This document shows positions 1-9,068 of a stretch of 64,000 nucleotides of DNA, piece after piece; positions within the stretch are counted from its first letter, which is position 1, and each line of letters starts with the position of its first letter. Origin of the DNA: Stappia sediminis (GTDB lineage: Bacteria > Pseudomonadota > Alphaproteobacteria > Rhizobiales > Stappiaceae); contig NZ_WUMV01000002.1 of assembly GCF_009826895.1 (NCBI RefSeq), positions 248,001 through 312,000 of the forward strand, written 5' to 3'. Under the pieces are notes generated by a model. It was not told the origin of the DNA, did no database searches, and was given only the letters and a program-made list of their open reading frames with translations. The translations under genes were made by a program, and so were the position numbers.

Positions 1-73
1 CGCTTTCGAGCTTTCGCGCGAGCAGATCGCCGAAGCGCAGCGCCAGGCGCGCGAGTGGCTGAGCCTGCATTGA
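1..73 (+). CDS. C-terminal end of a Sel1-repeat-like protein (partial)
   Basis: An open frame enters from the left edge and stops with TGA at 71-73. The 23 visible residues end in EAQRQAREWLSLH. A tail of the type 'L(S)xEQIAEAQxxAxEW' is common at the end of Sel1/TPR-like secreted or periplasmic proteins. Only this tail is visible, so the family call is tentative and the function cannot be given. Confidence 0.4.
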   Translation, partial: AFELSREQIAEAQRQAREWLSLH

Positions 74-292
74 CGGTCGACCTCGCAGGCCGCCGTCATG
101 AAGCGGATCGTCCGCCGGTGAGGGCACTTTCCATCGCCTGCCGGTGACGTTCAATGGTGTTGCCGCGCATGCCCAGCTTTGACTTGTGCGGCCGGCGTCG
201 AGATTCCGATGGCGCGGTTTTCACAAATTTCCGGCCCGGGCTTAAAAAAAGGGTTGGAATTCCCCGCCTTTCTCGTCTATCGAGAGGGCGAC

Positions 293-382
293 GGAGAGGT
301 GGCCGAGTGGTCGAAGGCGCTCCCCTGCTAAGGGAGTAGACGGGGAACCGTCTCGAGGGTTCGAATCCCTTCCTCTCCGCCA
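293..382 (+). tRNA. tRNA-Ser(GCT)
   Basis: This is a class II tRNA with a long variable arm. The acceptor stem GGAGAGG (293-299) pairs with CCTCTCC (372-378), followed by discriminator G and an encoded CCA (380-382). The anticodon stem CTCCC/GGGAG encloses the loop CTGCTAA, giving anticodon GCT at 327-329. The T arm is GAGGG-TTCGAAT-CCCTT. It reads AGC/AGU serine codons. A T-rich stretch follows directly, which fits transcription ending here. Confidence 0.97.
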
Positions 383-655
383 CTTATTTTTTCAATCTAT
401 TGATTTGTATCCAATAATTTCCCTGGCCGGATAGAGGTCCTCAGTCCGGGCAATGATCGGCACGGCTTGCGCCGAAAATCATATTCCGTCCCGCATCGCA
501 CCCTTTTACTCGCATCTCTTTGCCGATTCACGGCCCTTTCCGCCAGTTCGACAAGTCCTGAATCCGGACAGAAATACCTGCGACCATCATTGCCCAAAGC
601 GGCATGCTCGGGGAGAATGAGACGGCAGCGCCAGCAACACGAGCAGGTCGCCCGG

Positions 656-3600
656 ATGTCCGATCTCAAGCAATGGCTTTTGCGAAAGAACCTCGCCAAC
701 CTCGAAGCGGTTCTGGTCGAAAACGAAATCGACCTGGATGTCTTGTTCGATCTGACGGACGAGGATTTTCGCGAGATCGGTCTGTCTCTCGGCGCGCGCA
801 AGAGGTTGCGCGCCGCGATCGATGCCGGAGAACCACCGGACGAGGCGCAAGCCGCGACGCCGGCGAAGGCAGGTGTGCGGGAGGCCGAACGGCGGCATCT
901 GACGACCCTGTTCGTGGACATGGTTGGATCGACCGCATTGTCCGCGCGCTTCGATCCGGAAGACATCAGCGAGGTTTTAACCCGCTACCAGAACACGGTT
1001 GCGGGGATCGTCACGCGCTACAAAGGCCATGTCGCGAAATACATGGGCGACGGCATCCTCTGTTATTTCGGATGGCCTGTGGCGCATGAGGACGATGCGA
1101 AACGAGCCGCGCGATCGGGCCTGGACATTATCCGGGCGTTGCGTGAAATCCGCGCGCCCGACGGTGAGGCCATATCCGCGCGCGCGGGAGCGGCGACGGG
1201 GCTGGTGGTCGTTGGAGACCTCATTGGCGAGGGCGCGGCCCAGGAAGAGGCCGTGATAGGCGACACGCCCAATCTCGCCGCGCGGCTTCAGGCGCTCGCC
1301 GAGCCGGGACAGGTGGTCGTCGCGGATGCTACGAAGCTTCTGATTCAGGACAAGTTCGACGTAGAAGCGCTTGGCCGCTTCGAGATCAAAGGCATGGAAG
1401 GAGCAGTGCCTGCCTGGCGGATCGCCGGCGAACGCAGCCTCGAAAGCCGCTTTGAGGAAAGCGCTCTCGACACCGTGCTGCCGATGATCGGCCGCAACAA
1501 CGAACTGGCGCTGGTCATGGAGCGGTGGAGCCGGGCGTGTACGGGCGAAGGGCAAGTTACGGTCCTTCTCGGCGAGGCGGGCATCGGAAAGTCGAGACTG
1601 ACGCGGGCCGTAATCGACGAGATACGAACGCAGGACCACTACCGGGTCAACTATCACTGCTCGCCTTATCACACTGCGTCGAGTTTCTACCCGGCCATTC
1701 GCCAGCTCACCAACGCGATGGGCCTGCTCGAAACCGATACCGCGGGGCAGAAGATCGAGAAGCTGAAAGCCAATTTGCGCGCGGCCGATCCTCGTATCAT
1801 AGCCGAGCTCCTGCAGATCGATGCGCCCGGTGAATACGGCCCGCTGGAGCTTTCGCCCAACCAGGTGCGCAACCGCATAATGGAGGAAACCTCGAACGAG
1901 GTCCGCGCACTTGCCCGCGAAAAGCCGGTTCTCGTCGTGGTCGAAGACGCGCACTGGAGCGATCCGTCGACGCTGGCGATGCTGGAGTCATGCCTCGACA
2001 AGATCGCTGGAGAGCGGGTGATGATCCTGATCACCGCCCGGCCGACCTTCTCTCACAGGTTCGGGGGGCACCCGATCGTATCAAAGCTGACGCTGAACCG
2101 GCTCGGCTCCGACCAGACGGCGGATGTGCTTGCAAAGATTACCGGCGGCAAGACGCTGCCCGGCGAACTGATTGCCGAGATCATCAGCCGTACCGACGGC
2201 GTTCCTTTGTTCATCGAGGAACTGACGAAGACGATCATCGAGTCCGGCGATCTGCGCGAAACGGAGGACGCATATGAACTCACCGGGCCGATCAGCCACG
2301 TAAGCATCCCCTCAACGCTGCACGATTCCCTGATGGCCCGGATCGACAGGCTGCAACCGATCAAGGAGATTGCGCAGATGGCGGCCTGTATCGGACGCAG
2401 TTTCGACCGCCCGGCTCTGGCGAAGATCGCCTGCGTGGACGACAGCATGCTCGACGATGCCCTTGCCCAGCTGGAGCACAGCGAATTGATCTTTCGCAGA
2501 GGCGCGCAGTCGGAGGCAAGCTATGTGTTCAAACATGCGCTGGTGCGCGATGTGGCCTATGAAAGCCTTTTGAAGCGCAGGCGTCAGGAAATACATCATC
2601 GGCTGGTGGATGCTTTCGAAGCCGATCCGAGCGCGCCTCCCGAGCTGTCGGCGCATCACGCGACAGAGGCCGGACTGACGGAAAAAGCCGTCCTGCTTTG
2701 GGCGGAGGCCGCGACGAATGCGCAGGCACGCCCGGCCTATGTCGAGGCCGCGAACCACCTGCGTTCAGCTCTCGATCAGGCAGCGAAGCTTCCGAAACTT
2801 GCGCATTGGCGCGAAAAGGAACTGGCGCTTCTCGTTCAGCTTGCCCAGATCCACATCGCCAAGGATGGCTACGCGTCGGTCGAGGCGTCGCAAGCCTTCG
2901 CGCACGCTCTTGAACGTATCGATGCAACAGAGAACGCCGAACTCAGGGTCGCGATCTACTATGGCACATGGATAGCTCCCTATATAGGCAATGACCTGCG
3001 GCGCGCATTCGACCTTGTTTCGCGCCTCGTGTCGGACATGGCAAGCGAACCGGATCCGATACCCCGCTTGATTTCTCGCCGCATGCGCGCGGCCACACTT
3101 ATCTCGATGGGCCGTTCACCGGAAGCGTTTGAGGATCTCAGGCAAGCCTATGAACTCTACCAGTCCGCTGAAATCGTCGATTTCTCCTCGAAATTCGCTC
3201 AAGATCCCGGTGTGCAGATATGGTGCTACACCCACTTGGCGCAGTGGGTATGCGGTGACGAGGAAGGAGCGCTCGCTACCGCCGACCGGGCGCTTGCACG
3301 CGCCCGCGAACTGAAGCATGCCAACACGATCTGTTATGCCGGCTTGCACGATACCACCTTATCGATCTGGACCGGCAACGTCGCCCGAGCCCGTGACGTC
3401 AATGAAGAGATGCGCAAGCTGTCGAACGATTACGACATGAGCTTGTGGAAGAACTACGTTGCGATCCATGACGCGGTTATCGCGTGCATGTCGGATGAGA
3501 AAGACGCTCCGGCCCGGCTGGACGCGGCCCTGGAAGAGTACAAGGCGAAAGGGTGCTGGTTGTGGGTTACGCTCTACTTGGCGGAGCAGGCAAAGGCCCT

Positions 3601-3850
3601 GCTGCGCGCAGGCCATCCCGAAAGCGCTGAAGCGGCGCTGCGGCGAGCGTTCCGGGAGCAGGAAAAGACCGGCGAAAGCTGGACCTTGGCCGAGCTTCAC
3701 CGGATCGCCGGCGAGATACGCTGTGCCGGCAACGATATCGAGGGGGCCGAAACAGCGTTCAACGAGGCCTTGTCTATTGCCAAATTCCAGGGCGCGAAGT
3801 CCCTGGAAGCGAGAGCGCTTCGGTCTGCAGATCTATTGCGCAGAGCTTGA
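656..3850 (+). CDS. SAM domain / class III adenylate cyclase / ATPase / TPR signalling protein
   Basis: The 1064-residue product is a multidomain regulator predicted to make cyclic nucleotide from NTP in the cytoplasm. Residues 1-60 form a SAM-type helical domain (starts MSDLKQWLL, then NEIDLDVLFDLTDEDF). Residues about 80-255 are a class III cyclase domain: LFVDMVGSTAL carries the first metal Asp and KYMGDGILCYFG the second. A P-loop ATPase follows (GEAGIGKSRL near residue 305, Walker B VVVEDAHWSD near 429). The last 450 residues are helical, TPR-like repeats. The frame is open upstream to 467 with ATGs at 467 and 617, but 656 was chosen because SAM-cyclase proteins normally start a few residues before the SAM domain. 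It stands alone between the tRNA and the inositol locus. The input signal is unknown. Confidence 0.88.
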   Translation: MSDLKQWLLRKNLANLEAVLVENEIDLDVLFDLTDEDFREIGLSLGARKRLRAAIDAGEPPDEAQAATPAKAGVREAERRHLTTLFVDMVGSTALSARFDPEDISEVLTRYQNTVAGIVTRYKGHVAKYMGDGILCYFGWPVAHEDDAKRAARSGLDIIRALREIRAPDGEAISARAGAATGLVVVGDLIGEGAAQEEAVIGDTPNLAARLQALAEPGQVVVADATKLLIQDKFDVEALGRFEIKGMEGAVPAWRIAGERSLESRFEESALDTVLPMIGRNNELALVMERWSRACTGEGQVTVLLGEAGIGKSRLTRAVIDEIRTQDHYRVNYHCSPYHTASSFYPAIRQLTNAMGLLETDTAGQKIEKLKANLRAADPRIIAELLQIDAPGEYGPLELSPNQVRNRIMEETSNEVRALAREKPVLVVVEDAHWSDPSTLAMLESCLDKIAGERVMILITARPTFSHRFGGHPIVSKLTLNRLGSDQTADVLAKITGGKTLPGELIAEIISRTDGVPLFIEELTKTIIESGDLRETEDAYELTGPISHVSIPSTLHDSLMARIDRLQPIKEIAQMAACIGRSFDRPALAKIACVDDSMLDDALAQLEHSELIFRRGAQSEASYVFKHALVRDVAYESLLKRRRQEIHHRLVDAFEADPSAPPELSAHHATEAGLTEKAVLLWAEAATNAQARPAYVEAANHLRSALDQAAKLPKLAHWREKELALLVQLAQIHIAKDGYASVEASQAFAHALERIDATENAELRVAIYYGTWIAPYIGNDLRRAFDLVSRLVSDMASEPDPIPRLISRRMRAATLISMGRSPEAFEDLRQAYELYQSAEIVDFSSKFAQDPGVQIWCYTHLAQWVCGDEEGALATADRALARARELKHANTICYAGLHDTTLSIWTGNVARARDVNEEMRKLSNDYDMSLWKNYVAIHDAVIACMSDEKDAPARLDAALEEYKAKGCWLWVTLYLAEQAKALLRAGHPESAEAALRRAFREQEKTGESWTLAELHRIAGEIRCAGNDIEGAETAFNEALSIAKFQGAKSLEARALRSADLLRRA

Positions 3851-4106
3851 CCGGGAATGACCGGCTGCCCGAGCACGCCAGCATGCCGGTCCCGGCGCCG
3901 CAATGCGGCGATCGTCGGCGACCATTCGACTGGCACCCCAGGCGGCGACCATTTGCCGGCACGGCTTTCGCGCGGATAAAATTTCGCCTCGTCGAAGATA
4001 GCCTTGCGCGGTTGCTCTCAGCCAAGGCAGAAGAAGTTAGCCGCACCGCGCCAAACGCAGGACGCTCAGCGGCGATGCGCCCGGCTTCCGTGGAAAGTGC
4101 TCCAGA

Positions 4107-4886
4107 TCAGGTAATATTCGAAAATGCGTTGCGGAATGCCTCCAGCGCAACTTCGGGATCGCCAGAGGCGAAGGCCTCCATGCCGACCGGACCGTCATAG
4201 CCCATTGCCCTCAGCGCCCGCGCGACGCCGGCATAATTGATCTCGCCCGTGCCCGGCTCACAGCGCCCCGGCACATCGGCCACCTGGATCTCTCCGATCC
4301 AGGGCAGGCAGGCCCGGCAGAGTTCGATCAGGTTCCCTTCGCCGATTTGAGCGTGGTAGAGGTCAAGGTTCAACCGCAGTTGCGGGCGGTCGATCGACGA
4401 CACCAGCGCCAGGGTTTCCTCCGCACGGGCAAAGGGGACGCCCGCATGGTCGACAGGCAGGTTCAGGTTTTCCAGCGTGAAGATCACATCCAGTTCTTCT
4501 GCCAGGTCACAGATGCGATTGAGCGTATCGAGGGCCTTGACCCATTTGCGCGGCGTTGCGACCTCCGCCAGCACCGGGCGGCCTCCTTCGCCGAGCCCCG
4601 TGCCGTGCAAATTCAATCGTGCAACGCCGAGCCGCTTTCCCACTTCCGCTGTCTCGCGCGCTGAAGCCAGGAGCATGTCGGCGCCTTCGTCGTCCGCCAG
4701 GCGGCCCTTGAGATAGCCGTTCATGATCGAGAAGGCCGCGCCCGATCTTTCCAGCTTCTCCAGATCGTGGTCGGGCCAGTTCCAAAGGCCGACCTGAAAG
4801 CCCATCTCGTGCAGTCTGGTACAGCGCCACTCGATCGGCTTGTCCTGCCAAAGCATTTCGGCGCAGGCGCCGAGCGTGAAGGCCAT
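4107..4886 (-). CDS. hydroxypyruvate-isomerase-like TIM-barrel protein
   Basis: The 259-residue protein belongs to the sugar phosphate isomerase/epimerase-like TIM-barrel group and looks closest to the hydroxypyruvate isomerase (Hyi) branch. Visible motifs are FTLENLN with the metal Glu, LNLDLYHAQIGEGNL with Asp and His ligands, IGEIQVADVPGRCEPGTGEINY, and a final VGMEAF Glu. It is the third gene of the leftward operon Gfo/Idh-iolG-this gene, only 3 bases after iolG. That context suggests a role in handling an inosose or a side product of inositol breakdown, but the substrate is inferred, not shown. Confidence 0.82.
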   Translation of the reverse strand: MAFTLGACAEMLWQDKPIEWRCTRLHEMGFQVGLWNWPDHDLEKLERSGAAFSIMNGYLKGRLADDEGADMLLASARETAEVGKRLGVARLNLHGTGLGEGGRPVLAEVATPRKWVKALDTLNRICDLAEELDVIFTLENLNLPVDHAGVPFARAEETLALVSSIDRPQLRLNLDLYHAQIGEGNLIELCRACLPWIGEIQVADVPGRCEPGTGEINYAGVARALRAMGYDGPVGMEAFASGDPEVALEAFRNAFSNIT

Positions 4887-4889
4887 GGT

Positions 4890-5891
4890 TCAGACCCCCG
4901 TCATTTCGGACGTCACCTCGACCGGGCGGCCTTCGGCCAGCGACCGGTTCGCTGCCTCGGCCAGCGCGAGTGCGTTGACACCGTCCTGAATGCTTGCCGG
5001 GACCGGTTTTCCTTCGACAAATGCGTCGACAAAGGCCGACCACTCGATCGAATAGGCGCGCATGTAGCGTTCGAGGAAGAAATAAACCGGTTTGGCGGAC
5101 ACCACCCCGGCGGATGTGGACTTCACGACGGTATTCTCGATTTCGTTTTCGGCCGCCAGCGTGCCCTTCGATCCCAGAACCTCGACCCGCTGGTCATAGC
5201 CGTAGGGCGCGCGCCGCGAATTGCGGATCGTTGCGATACGCCCGTCGTCGTAGCCCAGAACGACGACGGCGGTATCGACATCGCCCGCCGCGCCGATCTC
5301 GGGATCGACCAGGCAGGAGCCATGTGCCATGACCGTTTTCGGCAGCCCGAAGAGGAAGGAACACATATCGAAATCATGGATCATCATGTCGCGGTAAAGC
5401 CCGCCTGACACCTTGATGTAGCTGACCGGCGGCGGGGCGGGATCGTAGGAGGTGACGGCCAGAAGCTCCCCCTTGCCGATATCGCCGTTGTCCAGAGCGG
5501 CCTTGAGCGCGGCGAAATTCGGATCGAACCGGCGGTTAAAGCCCATCATCATCGGCTTGTCGTGGCTGGCGGCGATTTTCCGGATCTCGAGCGCGCGTTC
5601 GAGCGACAGGTCTATCGGCTTTTCGCAGAAGATCGCCTTGTTCGACCTCACCCCGGCCTCGATAAGGCCGGCGTGAGTGTCCGTGGACGAGGCGATGAGG
5701 ATCGCGTCAATGGAACGGTCGGCGAAAATGTCTTCCGCGGAGCGGGCTTCGATGCCGTGCTCGCGCGCGAGCGCATCCGCGGCTTCGCTCACCACGTCGG
5801 TGACGGCTACGAGATCCGAGCGGGGATCCGTCTTGATCGAAGCGGCGTGAACCTTGCCGATGCGACCCGCGCCGAAGAGTGCGACTTTCAT
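4890..5891 (-). CDS. iolG: inositol 2-dehydrogenase
   Basis: The 333-residue Gfo/Idh/MocA-family enzyme is expected to oxidise myo-inositol to 2-keto-myo-inositol (scyllo-inosose) with NAD+, the first step of inositol catabolism. The N-terminal Rossmann motif is FGAGRIGKVHA, the EKP motif is CEKPIDLS near residue 95, and the catalytic segment is GGLYRDMMIHDFDM with Asp and His four apart. Length is normal for the family. It is the middle gene of the operon divergent from iolR and 13 bases downstream of another Gfo/Idh gene. Context with iolC, iolD, iolE and iolB across the regulator supports the specific name. Confidence 0.9.
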   Translation of the reverse strand: MKVALFGAGRIGKVHAASIKTDPRSDLVAVTDVVSEAADALAREHGIEARSAEDIFADRSIDAILIASSTDTHAGLIEAGVRSNKAIFCEKPIDLSLERALEIRKIAASHDKPMMMGFNRRFDPNFAALKAALDNGDIGKGELLAVTSYDPAPPPVSYIKVSGGLYRDMMIHDFDMCSFLFGLPKTVMAHGSCLVDPEIGAAGDVDTAVVVLGYDDGRIATIRNSRRAPYGYDQRVEVLGSKGTLAAENEIENTVVKSTSAGVVSAKPVYFFLERYMRAYSIEWSAFVDAFVEGKPVPASIQDGVNALALAEAANRSLAEGRPVEVTSEMTGV

Positions 5892-5904
5892 GGGGGTGTT
5901 CCTT

Positions 5905-7020
5905 TCAAAGAGTAATGCGGCGGCCCTCCCGGGCCGAAATGTCGATGGCGTGGATCACACGTTCGATGCCGAGCGCGTCGGTGAAATCGGGGAAAACATC
6001 CTGCCCGCCGGCGATCGCGCGGAGGAACGCTGCGACCTCGATGGTCTTGAGGTCGCCGAAGCCGAGTTGATGGCCCGGCGCGGGACAGAACATGCCGTAT
6101 GGCGCATGCTCCGGCCCGGTCAGTATGGTGCGGAAACCCTGTTCGGCACGGGGGCCGTCATTGACGTAAAATTGCAGCTCGTTGAGCCGTTCCTGGCTGA
6201 AGGAGATCATTCCCTTCGTGCCGTGCACCTCCCAGTCGAGCTTGTTTTTGCGCCCCCAGGCGGAGCGTGAGGTGCAAAGCGTGCCCTGTGCGCCGCTTTC
6301 AAAGCGAACGATGGCCGAAGCGGTATCCTCGTTCTCGACGGGCGCGCGGCCCGATGCACCGGGCAGCGGGCGCGTTTCGTGGATGATCTGGATGTCGGCG
6401 ATGAGGCTTGACACCTGGCCCATCAGCACATGAGCCATCGAAACCAGATGGCAGCCGAGATCGCCAAGCGTGCCGAGGCCTGCTTCCGAGCGCTTTGCCC
6501 GCCAGGTCCAAGGCAGTTCCGGGTCCGCCTGATAGTCCTCATCCACCCAGCCGCGGTAATGCACGGGGCGTCCGATCATGCCGTCGGCGATAAGCTTGCG
6601 GGCGTGAGAAACGGCGGGATTGTGGATGTAATTGTAGCCGACAATCGTCCGTACACCGGCCGCCCGTGCAGCGGTTTCCATCTCCTCTGCCTGTTCCAGG
6701 GTCAGAGCCAGCGGCTTTTCGCAATGCACATGCTTTCCCGCCGCCAGGGCGGCAAGCGCCATCTCGCGGTGCAGCGCATTGGGTGTCGTGATCGAGACGA
6801 TATCTACGGCGGGATCCCCAATGAGATCGTGCCACCGGTCCGTCGATCTGGCGAAGCCGAACTGACGCGCCATGGATTGCGCCCTTTCGGCCGGAGTGTC
6901 GCAAAGTACTTCAAGGCTTACATCGGGCAGGTCGCCGAACACCGCGCCTGCCGCACGATAGGCAAGGGCGTGCGCCTTACCCATGAAGCCTGTACCGATG
7001 AGCCCTAGGCCGAGCGCCAT
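5905..7020 (-). CDS. Gfo/Idh/MocA-family oxidoreductase of the inositol locus
   Basis: The 371-residue NAD(P)-dependent oxidoreductase has the Rossmann motif LIGTGFMGKAHA, the cofactor/active-site motif HCEKPLAL near residue 97, and GDLGCHLVSMAH as the DxxxH-type catalytic segment. It is first in the leftward operon and its start lies about 15 bases from the operator at 7035-7050. The family includes scyllo-inositol and other inositol dehydrogenases (IolX/IolW, MocA). A role with an inositol stereoisomer or methylated inositol is therefore likely, but which one cannot be read from sequence. Confidence 0.82.
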   Translation of the reverse strand: MALGLGLIGTGFMGKAHALAYRAAGAVFGDLPDVSLEVLCDTPAERAQSMARQFGFARSTDRWHDLIGDPAVDIVSITTPNALHREMALAALAAGKHVHCEKPLALTLEQAEEMETAARAAGVRTIVGYNYIHNPAVSHARKLIADGMIGRPVHYRGWVDEDYQADPELPWTWRAKRSEAGLGTLGDLGCHLVSMAHVLMGQVSSLIADIQIIHETRPLPGASGRAPVENEDTASAIVRFESGAQGTLCTSRSAWGRKNKLDWEVHGTKGMISFSQERLNELQFYVNDGPRAEQGFRTILTGPEHAPYGMFCPAPGHQLGFGDLKTIEVAAFLRAIAGGQDVFPDFTDALGIERVIHAIDISAREGRRITL

Positions 7021-7034
7021 GATTACCCCTCGTA

Positions 7035-7050
7035 TGGAATATTTATTCCA
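7035..7050. promoter_or_regulatory. IolR operator 1 (TGGAATA-TT-TATTCCA)
   Basis: This is a perfect inverted repeat with 7-base arms and a 2-base centre in the gap between the leftward inositol operon and iolR. It contains GGAA-N6-TTCC, the motif described for the RpiR-type IolR of Sinorhizobium meliloti. Its position, 15 bases upstream of the leftward operon start and about 50 bases before iolR, suits repression of both. Binding is inferred. Confidence 0.78.
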
Positions 7051-7098
7051 ATTTGGTGATGAACCGCTATTGTGCTTCTGTCAAGGCTGGAGATGCAC

Positions 7099-7929
7099 AT
7101 GAGCGAACGAACTTCAAACCGGGCCGTGCCGGGCAGCGTGTCGGAGTTGCTTGAGAAACTGGATGGCACGATCGACGACCTGCCCAAGAGATTGAAGCAA
7201 TGCGCCAGCTTCACCCGAAAGCATCTGCATCTGATCGCGGTGTCCACCGTTTCGGAAATGGCAAGGGCCAGCGGCGTGGCGCCTTCTGTTTACATGAGGT
7301 TCTGCCAGGCGCTCGGCTTTTCCGGCTATTCGGAGATGCAGGGCCTTTTCAGGGCTCGCTACACCGAGTTCCGTCCGAACTATGAAGAGCGCCTTGCGAA
7401 GCTTCACGAGGAGGGGGCGGTCGGCACCGGCCGATTGCTGGCGGATTTCGCGGAGTCTGGGCACAAGTCGCTGATATCGCTTGCAAACACAGTTACGAAC
7501 GAAGGGCTGGATTGTATTGCGCGCGGCATGGCCTCGGCGCGCGTCGTGCATCTGGTCGGCCTTCGCCGCGCCTTCACTGTCGTGAGCAGCATGTCGTATC
7601 TCTTTGACAAACTCGGCGTTCCGGCAAATCTGCACTATGGCGTAGGCATGCTGAATGCCGCCGGGACAATCTTTCCGGGAGACGTGCTCTTTGCCGTCAC
7701 GTATGCGCCGTTCTCCGAAGAAACGGTTCAGCTTGCGGAGACTGTGGCCAAGCGAGGGATCACGGTCTTCGGGCTTACCGACTCCGATCGTTGTCCTGTC
7801 GCGGAATGGGCCAGTGCAATGCTGATCGCGCGGGAGGATGAAGTGGCCGGATTCCGCGCTTTGAATGCTTCGATCACCCTGACAACGACGCTGGCGGTCG
7901 CCGTCCGGGCCTTGCAGGAGCGGAGTTGA
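7099..7929 (+). CDS. iolR: RpiR-family repressor of inositol catabolism
   Basis: The 276-residue regulator has an N-terminal RpiR helix-turn-helix (about residues 20-90, AVSTVSEMARASGVAPSVYMRFCQALGF) and a C-terminal SIS sugar-phosphate-binding domain (about 125-255, ARVVHLVGLRRAFTVVSSMSYLFDKLGV). RpiR-type IolR proteins in rhizobia repress the iol genes until an inositol intermediate binds. The frame opens at 7072, but ATG 7099 was preferred because GGCTGGAG lies 6 bases upstream; ATG 7093 overlaps that site. It sits between two near-identical palindromes, which suggests autoregulation plus control of both flanking operons. Confidence 0.9.
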   Translation: MSERTSNRAVPGSVSELLEKLDGTIDDLPKRLKQCASFTRKHLHLIAVSTVSEMARASGVAPSVYMRFCQALGFSGYSEMQGLFRARYTEFRPNYEERLAKLHEEGAVGTGRLLADFAESGHKSLISLANTVTNEGLDCIARGMASARVVHLVGLRRAFTVVSSMSYLFDKLGVPANLHYGVGMLNAAGTIFPGDVLFAVTYAPFSEETVQLAETVAKRGITVFGLTDSDRCPVAEWASAMLIAREDEVAGFRALNASITLTTTLAVAVRALQERS

Positions 7930-7953
7930 CACGCCGGGTAATTTACCGTAATC

Positions 7954-7967
7954 GGAATAAATATTCC
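7954..7967. promoter_or_regulatory. IolR operator 2 (GGAATA-AA-TATTCC)
   Basis: This second copy of the iolR-flanking palindrome is a perfect inverted repeat with 6-base arms, again GGAA-N6-TTCC. It lies 25 bases after the iolR stop and about 90 bases before the substrate-binding-protein start. The ABC transporter/iolCDEB operon therefore probably has its own IolR-controlled promoter here and does not rely only on read-through from iolR. Confidence 0.78.
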
Positions 7968-8055
7968 ATTCGCCAATTCGGCGCTGGAGTAAATGCCCGG
8001 CAAAAGCCGGGTTTTCCAAGGGGGAGTGATCCCGCTGAGGTTCAAGGGAGGAAAC

Positions 8056-8982
8056 ATGTCCAAATTTCTCAAGACCGCTGCCTTCGTGGCGGCGATGACG
8101 TTCACCGCGCCTGCTTTTGCGCAGGATATTCTTGTCGTCGCGCACGGTCAGGCCAACGACCCGTTCTGGTCGGTCGTGAAGAACGGCGTCGATGCGGCGG
8201 CGAAGGACACGGGCGCGAACGTCGAGTTCCGTTCGCCGGAAACCTTCGACATGGTGCAGATGAGCCAGATGATCGATGCGGCGGTGAACCAGGAGCCCGA
8301 CGGGCTTGTCGTGTCTATTCCCGACGCCGATGCGCTCGGCCCGTCGATCGAGCGTGCCGTCGCGGCCGGCATCCCGGTGATTTCGATGAATTCGGGTTCG
8401 GACGTTTCGAAAAAGCTGGGCGCTCTGCTGCACGTCGGCCAGGATGAATTCACGGCAGGCAAGGCTGCCGGCGCCAAGCTGGCCGAGATGGGCGGCTCCA
8501 ACGCGATTTGCGTTAACCAGGAAGTCGGAAACGTGGCGCTCGACCTGCGCTGCGAGGGCTTTGCCGCAGGCTTCGGCGGGACCGTCGAGGTTCTTCCGAC
8601 GTCCAACGATCCGGCCGAGGTCGAGGCAAAGATCCGTGCCGCGCTCGATTCCAACCCCGATATCGATACGGTCATGGGCCTTGGAGCGAGCACGGTGGGT
8701 GAGCCGGCCGTTGCGGCTGTGGAGGCCGTCGGGCGTGCCGGCGACGTGAATGTCGCCACCTTCGACATGTCCGCGAGCTTCCTGCAGTCGGTCGTGGACG
8801 GCAAGGCGGCCTTCGCCATCGATCAGCAGCAGTTCCTGCAAGGCTATCTGCCGGTCGTCTTCCTCGCTCTGAACGCCAAGTACGGCCTCATCCCGGGTGG
8901 CGATGTGCCGTCAGGTCCGAACCTGATCACCGCCGACAAGGCCGGTCAGGTGATCGAGCTTTCGGCGCAGGGAATTCGCTAA
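8056..8982 (+). CDS. periplasmic inositol/sugar-binding protein of ABC transporter
   Basis: The 308-residue protein is a type I (RbsB/LacI-fold) periplasmic binding protein. Residues 1-23 form a Sec signal peptide ending APAFAQ. The mature part shows VAHGQANDPFWSVVKNGVDAA near the N-terminus and the hinge region ICVNQEVGNVALDLRCEGF. An upstream in-frame ATG at 7993 was rejected because AAGGGAGGA (8044-8052) stands just ahead of ATG 8056 and only this start gives a clean signal peptide. Being first in the operon with permease, ATPase and iolCDEB, it most likely binds myo-inositol. Confidence 0.88.
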   Translation: MSKFLKTAAFVAAMTFTAPAFAQDILVVAHGQANDPFWSVVKNGVDAAAKDTGANVEFRSPETFDMVQMSQMIDAAVNQEPDGLVVSIPDADALGPSIERAVAAGIPVISMNSGSDVSKKLGALLHVGQDEFTAGKAAGAKLAEMGGSNAICVNQEVGNVALDLRCEGFAAGFGGTVEVLPTSNDPAEVEAKIRAALDSNPDIDTVMGLGASTVGEPAVAAVEAVGRAGDVNVATFDMSASFLQSVVDGKAAFAIDQQQFLQGYLPVVFLALNAKYGLIPGGDVPSGPNLITADKAGQVIELSAQGIR

Positions 8983-9008
8983 ACCGCGACGCCTTCGTTG
9001 CGAAAAGG

Positions 9009-9036
9009 GGCCGTGGTGTGTGACCGCGCCACGGCC
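9009..9036 (+). promoter_or_regulatory. stem-loop between binding protein and permease genes
   Basis: GGCCGTGG (9009-9016) pairs with CCACGGCC (9029-9036), followed by TTTC. It lies in the 86-base gap between the binding-protein stop and the permease start. Such hairpins usually stabilise or partly terminate the upstream mRNA, so the binding protein is made in excess. Function is inferred from position. Confidence 0.6.
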
Positions 9037-9068
9037 TTTCTGCATCAGCGTGTCAAGGGAGGGAACCA

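Noticed and set aside
467-655. N-terminal extension of the cyclase gene
   Set aside because: The 63 added residues have no family similarity and the normal SAM-cyclase start is at 656, though the frame is open.
7114-8841. 575-residue minus-strand frame across iolR and the binding protein gene
   Set aside because: It covers two well-supported plus-strand genes and crosses their operator; low-complexity His/Arg-rich composition marks it as a shadow.
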